Assembly: GCF_011044175.1 (NCBI RefSeq)
Contig: NZ_CP049057.1
Coordinates: 573,501 to 637,500 of the forward strand
DNA from: Rasiella rasia
GTDB lineage: Bacteria > Bacteroidota > Bacteroidia > Flavobacteriales > Flavobacteriaceae
Length of the DNA: 64,000 nucleotides
Reading direction: 5' to 3'
Below the pieces are notes generated by a model. It was not told where the DNA came from. It was given only the letters and a program-made list of their open reading frames with translations, and searched no databases. Below are positions 9,753 through 18,282 of this stretch, in pieces (within the stretch, counting starts at the first letter, position 1; each line of letters begins with the position of its first letter). Made by a program: the position numbers and the translations under genes.

Positions 9753-10742
9753 ATGCACACCTCTACATCACGCTTAGGGTTGCCCTATCTTAAAGTAATT
9801 TGGGAAGCTGTGTTACGTAAACGTGAAGGTTTAGCAGGCAGTGAACCGCTACCTCACAACTATGTAACCGCTGCTTTTGATGCGTTAGGCATTGGCCTAG
9901 AGCCTACATACCAGTATTTATATAGCACTGCCCCTACTTTTGAGGACTTTGAAGCATGGATTGTAGACAATGGACATCCTTCGCAAGAAATGATTCTATT
10001 AGTGAATAAAGCAATTTCTAGTGCAACAAAGAACAGTAAGGGTGTCGCGCAAGAACATCAAGTACTAGATGCAACGGCATTACAACATTGGGATAAAGAA
10101 GGGTACGTAATTATCCCCAATGTTATTTCAAAAGAAGATTGTGATGCTAGTGTGCGTGCTATTCAGGAAACCATAGCCGTAGACCCACTAGACAAGAGCA
10201 CTTGGTATACATCGCACCCCCTAAAAAATGGGATTATGGTGCAATTATTTCGGCATCCACAACTTGATAAAAATAGATTTTCAAAAAAAATAGCAAACGC
10301 ATACCGCCAGCTCTGGCAAAACAACGATCTTATTATAAGCAGAGACCGCGTAAGTTTTAATCCGCCAGAAAACGAACAATATTCGTTTCCGGGTCCAAAT
10401 CTACATTGGGACGTAAGCTTAAAGCAACCCATACCGTATGGTATACAAGGACTGCTTTATCTTACAGACACCCCAGCACATCAGGGTGCGTTTACGTTGG
10501 TGCCAGGGTTTCATCATAAAATAGACGATTGGTTACATAGCATACCCCCTGGTGTAAATCCGCGTACCATGGATTTGCAATCGCTAGGCGCAACACCAAT
10601 TGCTGCCAATGCGGGCGATTTTATTATCTGGAATCACAAGCTCCCTCACGGAAGTTCTCTTAATCTGGGGTCGCAGCCCAGAATTGTACAGTATATTAAC
10701 TACCTACCCATTCATCGAGATATCGAAACTGAATGGATTTAA
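9753..10742 (+). CDS. Phytanoyl-CoA dioxygenase (PhyH) family protein
   Basis: A likely Fe(II)/2-oxoglutarate-dependent oxygenase of 329 residues. The metal triad is visible: HWD gives His218 and Asp220, and His299 lies in HKLPHG, with Arg310 placed to bind 2-oxoglutarate. The catalytic double-stranded beta-helix spans about 110-325. Residues 1-100 form an N-terminal extension not part of the PhyH fold. The substrate is unknown; family members hydroxylate lipids, small metabolites and antibiotics. The gene begins directly after the truncated half-site of the island, so it could be chromosomal or an altered cassette. Its composition looks closer to the core genes than to the cassette genes. 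Confidence 0.85.
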   Translation: MHTSTSRLGLPYLKVIWEAVLRKREGLAGSEPLPHNYVTAAFDALGIGLEPTYQYLYSTAPTFEDFEAWIVDNGHPSQEMILLVNKAISSATKNSKGVAQEHQVLDATALQHWDKEGYVIIPNVISKEDCDASVRAIQETIAVDPLDKSTWYTSHPLKNGIMVQLFRHPQLDKNRFSKKIANAYRQLWQNNDLIISRDRVSFNPPENEQYSFPGPNLHWDVSLKQPIPYGIQGLLYLTDTPAHQGAFTLVPGFHHKIDDWLHSIPPGVNPRTMDLQSLGATPIAANAGDFIIWNHKLPHGSSLNLGSQPRIVQYINYLPIHRDIETEWI

Positions 10743-10815
10743 TGTGAAGTATATAGGTGTATACAATAAGCCAAGACATCTCATATAAAAGCGCCACAAG
10801 GCACACAGCCTTAGC

Positions 10816-10875
10816 TTTAAACATTATAGCGTTAAACAACATATCGTTAAACAACATAGCGTTAAACAACATAGC
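10816..10875 (+). repeat. Four 15-bp tandem repeats upstream of the TetR gene
   Basis: The unit GTTAAACAACATAGC occurs at 10831-10845 (one change), 10846-10860 and 10861-10875, with a more divergent first copy at 10816-10830. It lies in the 224-base gap before the TetR gene, which otherwise holds only the operator and -7 box. The period of 15 could encode a five-residue repeat, but no convincing gene is present. Confidence 0.8.
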
Positions 10876-10928
10876 GTTGCCGGTAGAAGCTATAATTTCT
10901 AAAATAAAAGTTAAATTATTTTTTATTT

Positions 10929-10949
10929 CTAACCGATTGTTTAGTTTTG
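10929..10949 (+). promoter_or_regulatory. TetR operator overlapping the -7 box of its own promoter
   Basis: CTAACCGATTGTTTAG (10929-10944) matches the operator downstream of the gene (11553-11568) at 13 of 16 positions. It overlaps TAGTTTTG (10942-10949), a perfect TANNTTTG -7 box. Binding here would block transcription, indicating autorepression. Confidence 0.6.
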
Positions 10950-10966
10950 TATGGTAATTAGAAACA

Positions 10967-11530
10967 ATGGCACGTAAAAAAGAGTATAATGAAGCTGTAG
11001 TCGTAGAAAAGGCAATGAATCTTTTCTGGCGAAATGGTTATGAAACTACTTCTATGCAGATGCTTGAAAAAGAAATGGGCATCAATAAGTTTTCTATTTA
11101 CGCAAGCTTTGGAAATAAGCACGGTTTATTTCTGGAGAGTTTAAAAAGCTACAAGACAAAAGTTAATTCAATTTTTGAAACATTTAAAAATTCTAATAAC
11201 GGCGTAGAAGATATTAAAACCTTCTTCTACAACTCTGTAAAGGTATGCACGAAGAAAGGAAATCAGAAAGGTTGTTTATATACAAACACTTACTATGAGT
11301 TTTCAGAAAAACAAGATAAACAAATCAATGAGCAGATGACTGCTTTTATGAATAATCTCAAAGAATTATTTATAGAAAAACTGCGATTAGACTCCAACAA
11401 AGATGAAGAAACCATCGTAAAACAAGCCAATTATTTGGTATTAGCTAAACATGGTTTGGCAGCCGCAACCCGGGTAAACACTCAAAAAGAAATAGAAGAT
11501 TATATTGAAATGACCTTTAAAAATTTATAA
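10967..11530 (+). CDS. TetR/AcrR family transcriptional regulator
   Basis: A 187-residue repressor with an N-terminal helix-turn-helix (about 8-55: VVEKAMNLFWRNGYETTSM through INKFSIYASFGNKHGLF), followed by a helical ligand-binding domain ending around 185. The KCG-like C-terminal features (GCLYTNTYYEF) recall TetR_C subgroups that respond to electrophiles or other small organic compounds, but the ligand cannot be read from sequence. It precedes an AhpD-like gene and a lipoprotein on the same strand, with matching palindromes before the regulator and before the AhpD-like gene. This makes it a local repressor of that cluster. Confidence 0.9.
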   Translation: MARKKEYNEAVVVEKAMNLFWRNGYETTSMQMLEKEMGINKFSIYASFGNKHGLFLESLKSYKTKVNSIFETFKNSNNGVEDIKTFFYNSVKVCTKKGNQKGCLYTNTYYEFSEKQDKQINEQMTAFMNNLKELFIEKLRLDSNKDEETIVKQANYLVLAKHGLAAATRVNTQKEIEDYIEMTFKNL

Positions 11531-11552
11531 ACCAAAAAATTTTAACCCATAA

Positions 11553-11568
11553 CTAAACGAACGTTTAG
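11553..11568 (+). promoter_or_regulatory. TetR operator before the AhpD-like gene
   Basis: CTAAACG-AA-CGTTTAG is a palindrome with perfect 7-base arms, 29 bases before the ATG at 11598. A near copy overlaps the TetR promoter at 10929-10944. The pairing of two copies around one TetR gene is strong evidence for its binding site. Confidence 0.65.
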
Positions 11569-11597
11569 ATATATAATTAATCCTTAAAAAAATAACT

Positions 11598-12155
11598 ATG
11601 ACAACATTACAAGTTCACAACCTAGAAACTGCACCAGAAGGTAGCAAAGCATTATTAGAGCAATCGTTAAAAACCAACGGAATGATACCAGGGCTTCACG
11701 GTGTCCTAGCAGGAGCACCTGCAACTTTAGAAGCGTATCAAACGTTGCACAAACTATTTACGCAGACTTCATTTAACAAAGAAGAATTAACCGTAGTTTG
11801 GCAAACAATTAATGTAGCCCATGAATGTCATTACTGTGTTCCTGCGCATACGGCTATTGCAAACATGATGAAGGTAGATACGGCCATCAGTGAGGCATTA
11901 AGAAACAACACCACACTGCCAACCGAAAAATTACAAGTGCTACACGAGTTTACATTAAAAATTGTACACAATCGAGGGCACGTAACAGAAGCAGACTTAG
12001 CTACATTTTACGCAGCAGGTTACCAGGAGCAGCAAGTGTTAGAAATCATTTTAGGACTTTCTCAGAAAGTGATAAGCAATTATACCAATCATATTGCCAA
12101 CACTGCTGTAGATGCACCTTTTCAGAAATTTGCTTGGACCCCAGAGACCGTTTAA
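11598..12155 (+). CDS. Carboxymuconolactone decarboxylase/AhpD-like family protein
   Basis: A 185-residue helical protein of the AhpD-like superfamily. The redox motif CHYC (Cys77, Cys80) is followed by His84, the C-x2-C-x3-H pattern of peroxidatic AhpD-like enzymes, so a thiol peroxidase or disulfide reductase role is likelier than decarboxylation. No signal peptide: cytoplasmic. It lies behind a TetR operator and is followed 33 bases later by a DUF6503-like lipoprotein gene, so all may respond to the same inducer, perhaps an oxidant or electrophile. Confidence 0.88.
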   Translation: MTTLQVHNLETAPEGSKALLEQSLKTNGMIPGLHGVLAGAPATLEAYQTLHKLFTQTSFNKEELTVVWQTINVAHECHYCVPAHTAIANMMKVDTAISEALRNNTTLPTEKLQVLHEFTLKIVHNRGHVTEADLATFYAAGYQEQQVLEIILGLSQKVISNYTNHIANTAVDAPFQKFAWTPETV

Positions 12156-12188
12156 GAACGTAGGCTAATAACTTATAAAATTTACAAA

Positions 12189-13025
12189 ATGAATTTACAA
12201 TCATTAATACCAATAGCTATATTTCTAGTAAGCCTTGTTGGTTGCAACAGTGCTTCAGAGAAGGAAATTAAGACCGCAAGTCTCGAAGAAGAAACTGCTA
12301 TTAATTTTCAGAATAAAGGTCATGAGTTAGTATATAACATGGTAGAAAAGGTAGGAAACTATCAAAACCTAAGATCTAAAAAAGATGTTACCTATACATA
12401 TACTTACACCACGCCAGATGGCATGTCTGATATTTCTACAGAGAAATACATCTTCGATGGAGAGTTATCGTATGGTGAATACAAACAACACCAACGTACC
12501 CTACCCCAACTCGAAGGCACCTTAGAACAGGGATTTGATGGTAAGCAGTATTGGCTAAAAGCAAATGGAACGGTAATAGACGACACTACCGCGTTGAAAA
12601 GAGTGCAATTTAACAGACCTACCAACTTTTATTGGTTTACCATGTTTCAAAAGCTTTTAGATCCAGGGTTACATTATGAGTACCTAGGTGAAAAGGAAAT
12701 TGACAAGACCCTTTTTGATGTCGTCAAGGTTTCATTTGAAACTAAAAATGATAAAGCCACAGACATCTACCAGCTTTATATCAATAAAAACACAGGATTG
12801 GTAGATCAATTTTTATTTACAGTAGCAGACTTTGGTGTCATGGAAAAGCCATTCTTAATGCAGCTAGAATATGAAAAAGTAGATGACTTTTTAATTCCTA
12901 CGAAACGTAAATACAAAGCATCTACCTGGGATGTTGAAGTGACAGATGCGCCTTGGATAATTGTAACTTGGTCTGATATTAGTTTTGATACGAATCTAAA
13001 AAAAGACACCTTTTTAAAGGGCTAG
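12189..13025 (+). CDS. DUF6503-like lipoprotein
   Basis: A 278-residue lipoprotein: signal peptide with lipobox LVGC and Cys19, then a beta-rich domain resembling LolA/LppX-type lipid-binding folds, as suggested for DUF6503 family proteins (repeated pattern KY-x-FDGELSYGEY, GLVDQFLFTV). Function unknown. It is probably exported and anchored in the envelope. It follows the AhpD-like gene on the same strand and may share the TetR-controlled transcript. Family name from memory of flavobacterial homologues; moderate certainty. Confidence 0.75.
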   Translation: MNLQSLIPIAIFLVSLVGCNSASEKEIKTASLEEETAINFQNKGHELVYNMVEKVGNYQNLRSKKDVTYTYTYTTPDGMSDISTEKYIFDGELSYGEYKQHQRTLPQLEGTLEQGFDGKQYWLKANGTVIDDTTALKRVQFNRPTNFYWFTMFQKLLDPGLHYEYLGEKEIDKTLFDVVKVSFETKNDKATDIYQLYINKNTGLVDQFLFTVADFGVMEKPFLMQLEYEKVDDFLIPTKRKYKASTWDVEVTDAPWIIVTWSDISFDTNLKKDTFLKG

Positions 13026-13064
13026 AAAGAGTTGAAGTACTTGTATCCACAGTATGGTTACAAT

Positions 13065-13100
13065 AAAAACGCCACCCCGGTTCCTCTACCGGGGCAGCGC
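13065..13100 (-). terminator. Terminator of the minus-strand T9SS gene
   Basis: On the minus strand CCCCGGT (13083-13096 region) pairs with ACCGGGG across a six-base loop, extended by GC pairs, then GTTTTT at 13069-13065. It lies between two convergent genes. Confidence 0.75.
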
Positions 13101-13128
13101 TTCTCTCGATTGGTTAATTAGTACATAC

Positions 13129-14280
13129 TTACTCCTTAACAAACTTCAAGGTTGTTTGTGCATCTTTAGCACTAATTTGAACAATGTATGTGCCCGTAGC
13201 TAAACTAGATATATCTACTTTGGCAGTGGTAGCAGCAACTTCTTGTGTTAAAAGTTCCTGCCCTAAGGTATTATAGATTTTTATTGCTGAAATATTAACT
13301 TCGGAAGCAATTGTTAGCGTCTTTTCTGCCGGATTTGGGTACAGCGTGAGGTTAGCGAGGCTTTCTTCTGTGGTACCTAGTGTAGCATCAAAGATACTCA
13401 TCCATGCAAACTGAAGTGTCTGTGAGGGTACAATGGTGCCAAGCAAGGTAGAAGCACCTGTTGCGGTGTTTATGGTGCGTAACTCAGGCTTAAAAGTACC
13501 TGAGTTAAATGTAGTAGCTACCAAACTATTGTCTGCTGGGTTATAACTCATACCCTGCCCAAATTCAGAATCGAATCCAATAGGTCCGAGTGCGGTGGCG
13601 GCGCCAGTAGTTCGGTCTATACGATGCACTAAATCTGTATCTATATCTAAGGCATAGAGGTTATTCATCATATCTCTTCCTAATGCAATTCCCACGACAA
13701 GACCATTATCACCACCAACGGCAGTTGCCTGACCGCCTAATATATCAATTTCATAGAGCGCAGTACTGCCCATTCCGTCGGTTGCTATACCATATAGTAT
13801 TCCGTCTGATGAGTATTCGAGTCCGGTAAACGACTGCCCTGCCCCTGCTGGAATTCCGCCTATGGTAACATACATTCCGTTTGAGTCAACTTCATAAAAT
13901 ATATTGTTGTTATCTACAATTATAGCTCTTGCGGTACCTGGTATGGTAGCGCCTGCTCCTTCAAAATCATTTAATGGCGAAGGTGCTATCACCTCAACCG
14001 TAGCAAGGTTTGTAGGGTTAATAACTACAGAGTTACCCTTTGTATTTTCTGTAGCTCGAATTGGCATGTCACCTACATAGCGTACCGTTTCGGCATTGTT
14101 TTGCGCATCAAAATGTTTACGTAATTGAGCAACTTCCTCTACGGTAAAGACATCGTAGATACTTCCAATATGATTTCCTTCTAGCCTGTCTAACAAAACA
14201 GACAGGTCTGTGCTTTGTGCTACTGTAAGTTGGCTAAAAACCATACATACCAGAAGCGTAAAAAATGTAGTTGTTTTCAT
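13129..14280 (-). CDS. Secreted protein with T9SS type A sorting domain (beta-propeller-like)
   Basis: A 383-residue exported protein. It has a Sec signal peptide (MKTTTFFTLLVCMVFS, cleaved near TVAQ), a central region of about 100-300 with repeated short beta motifs (LYGIATDG, NNLYALDIDTD, SLVATTFNSG) that suggests a beta-propeller of the DUF4394/NHL-like kind, and a C-terminal T9SS sorting tail beginning LTLYPNPAEKTL and ending LKFVKE. It should be moved across the outer membrane by the type IX secretion system and attached to the surface or released. Function otherwise unknown. It stands alone with its own terminator. Confidence 0.85.
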   Translation of the reverse strand: MKTTTFFTLLVCMVFSQLTVAQSTDLSVLLDRLEGNHIGSIYDVFTVEEVAQLRKHFDAQNNAETVRYVGDMPIRATENTKGNSVVINPTNLATVEVIAPSPLNDFEGAGATIPGTARAIIVDNNNIFYEVDSNGMYVTIGGIPAGAGQSFTGLEYSSDGILYGIATDGMGSTALYEIDILGGQATAVGGDNGLVVGIALGRDMMNNLYALDIDTDLVHRIDRTTGAATALGPIGFDSEFGQGMSYNPADNSLVATTFNSGTFKPELRTINTATGASTLLGTIVPSQTLQFAWMSIFDATLGTTEESLANLTLYPNPAEKTLTIASEVNISAIKIYNTLGQELLTQEVAATTAKVDISSLATGTYIVQISAKDAQTTLKFVKE

Positions 14281-14546
14281 AATCTGTGGATTTTAAGTTT
14301 AATTAAAACTACGTATGCATAACTCTTTAATAGGAGCCAATTAGTATTTAACCCTTTACATTGAGAATCTAAGAGTGAGTAATGAGAATTGAAGCAGTTT
14401 CACGGTTTTAGCTTTCCGAAGTAGTATTTCTACGGAAATTGTACAAAACATAAACATTAGGCAGGAAGCGTAAAATTTCCGCAGAAAATCCTTATAAGAT
14501 TTGTATCTTGAGTATTATAAAATCTGTAACAATAACGTAGCATTAC

Positions 14547-14936
14547 ATGACGAGACGAAAAAAAATATGGCTTGGTATTCTAACCTTTCTGCCCTTACTG
14601 TTTGTAATTATATACATTATTTGTTTTGCAGTATATATGTTTTCTTTTGTGAATGTTCTAGAAGCACAAGCGGGAGACCCCGAAGTGGCAGACCCAACCA
14701 TATTTTTCGGCATGTTTGGCATTATGTTTATTATGATTTTCCTTTCCATAATAAGTACTATCGCACTTTTAATCTATTACATCATACACGCCAATGGCAA
14801 TCCGAAGTTTGACAGCAATCAAAAACTTATCTGGATTCTTATTTTAGTACTTGCCAGTGGTATTGGTAATATCATTTACTATTTTGTAGAAATTCTCCCT
14901 AAAGACAAGACATCAACCAACATCTCAACTACATGA
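14547..14936 (+). CDS. Small multi-pass membrane protein of unknown function
   Basis: A 129-residue inner-membrane protein with three or four hydrophobic helices (about 8-35, 50-75 and 92-115) and a basic N-terminus (MTRRKKIW), which predicts an inside N-terminus. The last helix (LIWILILVLASGIGNIIYY) weakly resembles the PLDc_N membrane domain. Another frame starting at 14501 overlaps it but lacks any protein-like pattern. No functional clue from neighbours. The 266-base gap before it (14281-14546) holds only short inverted repeats (TTTCCG/CGGAAA) and no gene. Confidence 0.65.
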   Translation: MTRRKKIWLGILTFLPLLFVIIYIICFAVYMFSFVNVLEAQAGDPEVADPTIFFGMFGIMFIMIFLSIISTIALLIYYIIHANGNPKFDSNQKLIWILILVLASGIGNIIYYFVEILPKDKTSTNISTT

Positions 14937-15036
14937 GTCTGTTCTACCATTACAATTTGAACGAATCAAATTCGTGAAGGGGTGGTTGTATGTAAAGAAG
15001 TTAGAACAAATCGCGTAAGGTTATTTTTAAACCACA

Positions 15037-15360
15037 ATGAATAAAGAGGAAATTCAAAAGAAAATAGAAAGTGAGCTAGTAATCACTAGAGACAAGGTTG
15101 CCAAGTACCAAGAACTTTGTAAACCTATAGCTCCCGAAAACGCGATTGGCCGTGTTTCTCGCATGGATGCCATTAATAACAAATCGGTTAATGAAGCGGC
15201 TTTAAGAAAAGCTACTACCAAACTGAAAAACCTAGAAGTTGCGCTAACTAAAGTGCATGATATAGACTTTGGTATCTGCGTACGATGCAAAGAACCTATT
15301 CCCCTAGGCAGAATTTTATTGGTTCCTCATGCCCTTACTTGCGTAAACTGTGCTAGATAA
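15037..15360 (+). CDS. TraR/DksA-type zinc-finger protein
   Basis: A 107-residue DksA-like protein: helical coiled-coil region (about 1-75) followed by a C4 zinc finger with Cys81, Cys84, Cys102 and Cys105. DksA-type proteins enter the secondary channel of RNA polymerase and, with ppGpp, change promoter output. The acidic coiled-coil tip of classic DksA is not evident here, so this may be a divergent relative. A small gene for a SpoIIAA-like protein follows 33 bases downstream on the same strand and is likely co-transcribed. Confidence 0.85.
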   Translation: MNKEEIQKKIESELVITRDKVAKYQELCKPIAPENAIGRVSRMDAINNKSVNEAALRKATTKLKNLEVALTKVHDIDFGICVRCKEPIPLGRILLVPHALTCVNCAR

Positions 15361-15393
15361 TCACTATCTTTAAAACAACTAACAACCAAAATA

Positions 15394-15765
15394 ATGACGC
15401 CAATAACCAAAAATTTTGATTTTGGAAATTTATACCTGCATGAGAATTACGTAATTGCGGTAATGCATCAGGGTATTACAGTGCTCCCAGAATACAATAA
15501 ATATTTGGTTGAGATTGCAGACACTTTCTACAAAGACACTCCTTTTGTATATATCACACACAGAAAGCACTCGTACGCAGTAGATCCGAGTGTATATTTT
15601 GAAACTTCAAAAATTGAAAATCTTCGAGCCTTTGCTGTTGTTTCTCAAAAAGAAATTGATACGAGAACAGTTCCAGTTGAAAAAATCTTTTTTAAAAAGC
15701 CTTTTCAGCTATTTGACGATTTGGAAGAGGCAATTGCCTGGGCTTTAGAAAAGGTAAAAGAGTAA
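15394..15765 (+). CDS. SpoIIAA/STAS-like small protein, paralogue of the gene at 31350
   Basis: A 123-residue soluble protein. It is clearly homologous along its whole length to the 130-residue product at 31350-31742 (shared layout: FDFGNLYLHENYVI / LDFADIAVHEHYII, TFYKDTPFVYI / TYYKDRPFISI, a KK-F motif, then a C-terminal helix with a final EEAIAWALE-like segment). The mixed alpha/beta pattern suggests a SpoIIAA/STAS-like fold, sometimes linked to anti-sigma antagonist roles or lipid binding; this is tentative. It follows the DksA-like gene and stops one base before a convergent gene. Confidence 0.7.
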   Translation: MTPITKNFDFGNLYLHENYVIAVMHQGITVLPEYNKYLVEIADTFYKDTPFVYITHRKHSYAVDPSVYFETSKIENLRAFAVVSQKEIDTRTVPVEKIFFKKPFQLFDDLEEAIAWALEKVKE

Positions 15766-15766
15766 A

Positions 15767-16660
15767 TTAGTCTACCACAAATTTAAAAGTTCTCACCTGT
15801 CCTTTGTAATTACTTACCTGTAGTAAATAAAGACCTTGAGTTAAGCTGCTTGTATCTAAAACTAGTGTAGCAGCTTTCGTAACATTAGCCATCTCTAGCA
15901 CTTTTTCTCCGCTAACAGAGAATACCTCTGTATACTTTATATCAGAACTATTTTCGAGGTATGCGTTGCTCCCGTTCTTATAAAAAATGAGCTCTGCTAA
16001 CGAATTTGCAACATCATATACACTTAAGACAATATCTGGCTTGCATTTGGTAATTGAATCTAAATTTTGATACACCGAGACCCCATTTTTAAAAGAACAG
16101 CTTAAATGCCCCACATTATTAATATCTGGATGACCACCTGGAGCATTTATAATAGAAAGCGACCCTACACCTTCTATCCAAATTGCATTTTCTGTACTTG
16201 ATGTATTTCCGGGAGTGGGTGAAAAATAGAAATGTCTATATGCATTATTATCGGCTAAAACTCTACTGCGAATAGAGTCTAGGTTGAAAGGTCCTCCATT
16301 AGTAGGAAAAGGTGTTATTGGATTGTTCATTACAAAGGTATCTCCTTCTTCTAACGAAAAATCGTAAAGAAGATAGTCTTCTACTCCACTTGGCAGGTAC
16401 ATTTTTATAAAGACCTGTTTGGCATCTATATCTTCGCGCAATAAGAATCCACGAGAAATATAATGATAGCCGTCTAGTATCTTGTAACTTTTACCGTCTA
16501 CAATGGTATCTCCATCTGTAAAATAGGTGTCTGTAAGGCATCCAAAATTACAGGTTGTTAGTTTCCATTCGTTATAGGTGTCTAACATTGGCACATATTC
16601 TTGTGCCAATGTAGAAAGACAACTTAAAAATACTACTATTGAAATTACTTTTGTTTTCAT
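15767..16660 (-). CDS. Secreted protein with T9SS type A sorting domain
   Basis: A 297-residue exported protein with a signal peptide (MKTKVISIVVFLSCLSTLAQ) and a C-terminal sorting tail (from about 215, ending GLYLLQVSNYKGQVRTFKF then VVD). The middle has two conserved-looking Cys residues in CNFGC and a beta-rich pattern; no catalytic motif is recognised. It starts six bases after the hutH stop, so it should share that transcript. It meets the SpoIIAA-like gene head to tail with a single base between the stop codons. Confidence 0.82.
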   Translation of the reverse strand: MKTKVISIVVFLSCLSTLAQEYVPMLDTYNEWKLTTCNFGCLTDTYFTDGDTIVDGKSYKILDGYHYISRGFLLREDIDAKQVFIKMYLPSGVEDYLLYDFSLEEGDTFVMNNPITPFPTNGGPFNLDSIRSRVLADNNAYRHFYFSPTPGNTSSTENAIWIEGVGSLSIINAPGGHPDINNVGHLSCSFKNGVSVYQNLDSITKCKPDIVLSVYDVANSLAELIFYKNGSNAYLENSSDIKYTEVFSVSGEKVLEMANVTKAATLVLDTSSLTQGLYLLQVSNYKGQVRTFKFVVD

Positions 16661-16666
16661 ACGCTC

Positions 16667-18178
16667 TTAGCTATACAGCACGTCTGAATCTATGCTGAAG
16701 CTCTGTAAATATGCAATAGACGAATGAATATCATTTGCGAGCAGTCTATCTTCGGCAACAAAATCGACTACCGTTCTAAACGAAGCTACAAAGCTTTCTA
16801 TAAATTCTGAAGACTTCTTAGGTCTTCTAAACTCAAGTGCTTGAGACGCATTTAACAGCTCTATAGCTAGTACAGTCTCTAGGTTATCTACAATACGTAA
16901 ACACTTTGTTGCTGCATTAGCGCCCATGCTAACATGGTCTTCTTGCCCGTTACTAGACACAATGCTATCTACAGAAGCCGGTGTGGCTAATTGTTTATTT
17001 TGGCTTACAACACTTGCCGCCGTGTATTGCGGAATCATAAATCCACTGTTGAGCCCTGGGTTGTTTACTAGAAAAGCTGGCAATCCGCGTAGTCCTGAAA
17101 CCAATTGATAGGTTCTTCGTTCTGAAATATTAGCCAATTCTGCTAAGGCGATACCTAAATAATCTAGTGCTAACGCGAGTGGCTGTCCGTGAAAATTTCC
17201 ACCGGAAATAATTAAATCGGCATCAATAAAAATATTTGGGTTGTCTGTAACACTATTAATTTCTGTTTTGAAGGTTTTGCTCGCAAACAAAATGGTGTCT
17301 TTGCTAGCCCCATGTACCTGTGGGATGCACCTAAAAGAATACGGATCTTGAACATTGTTCTTTTCGCTCTGCCCTATTTCGCTAGCTTCCAAAAACTCGT
17401 TAATACGTTCTGCTGTTTTTACTTGTCCGCGATGAGGGCGTACCAAATGCACCAACGGATTAAAAGGACTCATATTACAGTCGAATGCGTCTACAGAAAT
17501 AGCACCAATTACATCGGCTAAATACGAAAGTTTATGTGCCTTAAGCAGCACGTATGTACCATACGCACTCATAAACTGGGTTCCGTTTAGCAGTGCCAGT
17601 CCTTCTTTTGCCTGAAGTACAATAGGGTTCCAATTATATTTCTTTAAGATTTTTTCTGATGAAACAATTGCGTCGTCTACCCATACATCACCTTTACCTA
17701 ACAAGGGTAAGGCCAAGTGCGCAAGCGGAGCCAAATCTCCAGAAGCACCAAGACTCCCTTGATTGTAAATTACTGGTAAAACATCTTCGTTATAAAATGA
17801 TATAAGACGTTCTACAGTTGCTAGTTGTACACCGCTATAACCGTAGCTAAGCGACTGTATTTTTAACAGCAACATTAATTTAATGATGGGCTTTGGAACA
17901 TACTCTCCAGTACCACACGCATGAGAAAGCACAAGGTTTTCTTGCAATTTACTTAAATCTTCATCGGCTATTTTGACATTGCACAGAGAACCAAAACCAG
18001 TGTTTATTCCATATATAGGACTTTTGTCGTTTTTTATCTTTTCCTGTAGGTACTGGTACGATTTTTTAATATTGAGAATGGCTTCTTCAGAAAGAGCTAA
18101 TGCCATCTGGTTGTCTAGAATCTTGCTGATTACTGGTAAATCGAGATTCTCTGAACTTATATAATGGGTATCTTGCAT
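16667..18178 (-). CDS. hutH: Histidine ammonia-lyase (HAL/PAL family)
   Basis: Cytoplasmic lyase that converts L-histidine to trans-urocanate and ammonia, first step of histidine breakdown. The Ala-Ser-Gly that cyclises to the MIO group lies in GASGDLAPLAHL (residues 145-147 from the chosen start). The 503-residue length fits HutH. The ATG at 18178 (MQDTHYIS) is preferred over one at 18223, because a good promoter (TTG-N18-TATTTTTG, 18195-18223) occupies the region between them. No other hut gene is in the window, so a related aromatic-amino-acid lyase cannot be fully excluded. A T9SS cargo gene follows in the same direction; a TlpA-like gene is divergent. Confidence 0.88.
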   Translation of the reverse strand: MQDTHYISSENLDLPVISKILDNQMALALSEEAILNIKKSYQYLQEKIKNDKSPIYGINTGFGSLCNVKIADEDLSKLQENLVLSHACGTGEYVPKPIIKLMLLLKIQSLSYGYSGVQLATVERLISFYNEDVLPVIYNQGSLGASGDLAPLAHLALPLLGKGDVWVDDAIVSSEKILKKYNWNPIVLQAKEGLALLNGTQFMSAYGTYVLLKAHKLSYLADVIGAISVDAFDCNMSPFNPLVHLVRPHRGQVKTAERINEFLEASEIGQSEKNNVQDPYSFRCIPQVHGASKDTILFASKTFKTEINSVTDNPNIFIDADLIISGGNFHGQPLALALDYLGIALAELANISERRTYQLVSGLRGLPAFLVNNPGLNSGFMIPQYTAASVVSQNKQLATPASVDSIVSSNGQEDHVSMGANAATKCLRIVDNLETVLAIELLNASQALEFRRPKKSSEFIESFVASFRTVVDFVAEDRLLANDIHSSIAYLQSFSIDSDVLYS

Positions 18179-18194
18179 GCTTGGGCTGTTTCTA

Positions 18195-18223
18195 CAAAAA
18201 TACAATTTCATGTTAAGTTTCAA
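18195..18223 (-). promoter_or_regulatory. Promoter of hutH
   Basis: On the minus strand TTG (18223-18221) and TATTTTTG (18202-18195) are 18 bases apart, a full match to the Bacteroidetes consensus. It supports the shorter hutH start at 18178. Confidence 0.65.
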
Positions 18224-18282
18224 TCAATATTTCTAGAATGCCACAATTATTCGTTTATTTTGCTTCAACAAACTTGTATAAA

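Noticed and set aside
10816-10875. Possible CRISPR
   Set aside because: Repeats are directly adjacent without spacers and only 15 bases long; no cas genes.
10757-10957. Frame with five-residue repeats LNNIA
   Set aside because: It only reflects the 15-bp DNA repeat and runs over the TetR promoter and operator; the rest is not protein-like.
14501-14812. Alternative 103-residue frame over the small membrane protein gene
   Set aside because: Odd composition rich in Cys, His and Tyr, no hydrophobic pattern; the 14547 frame gives a clean membrane protein.
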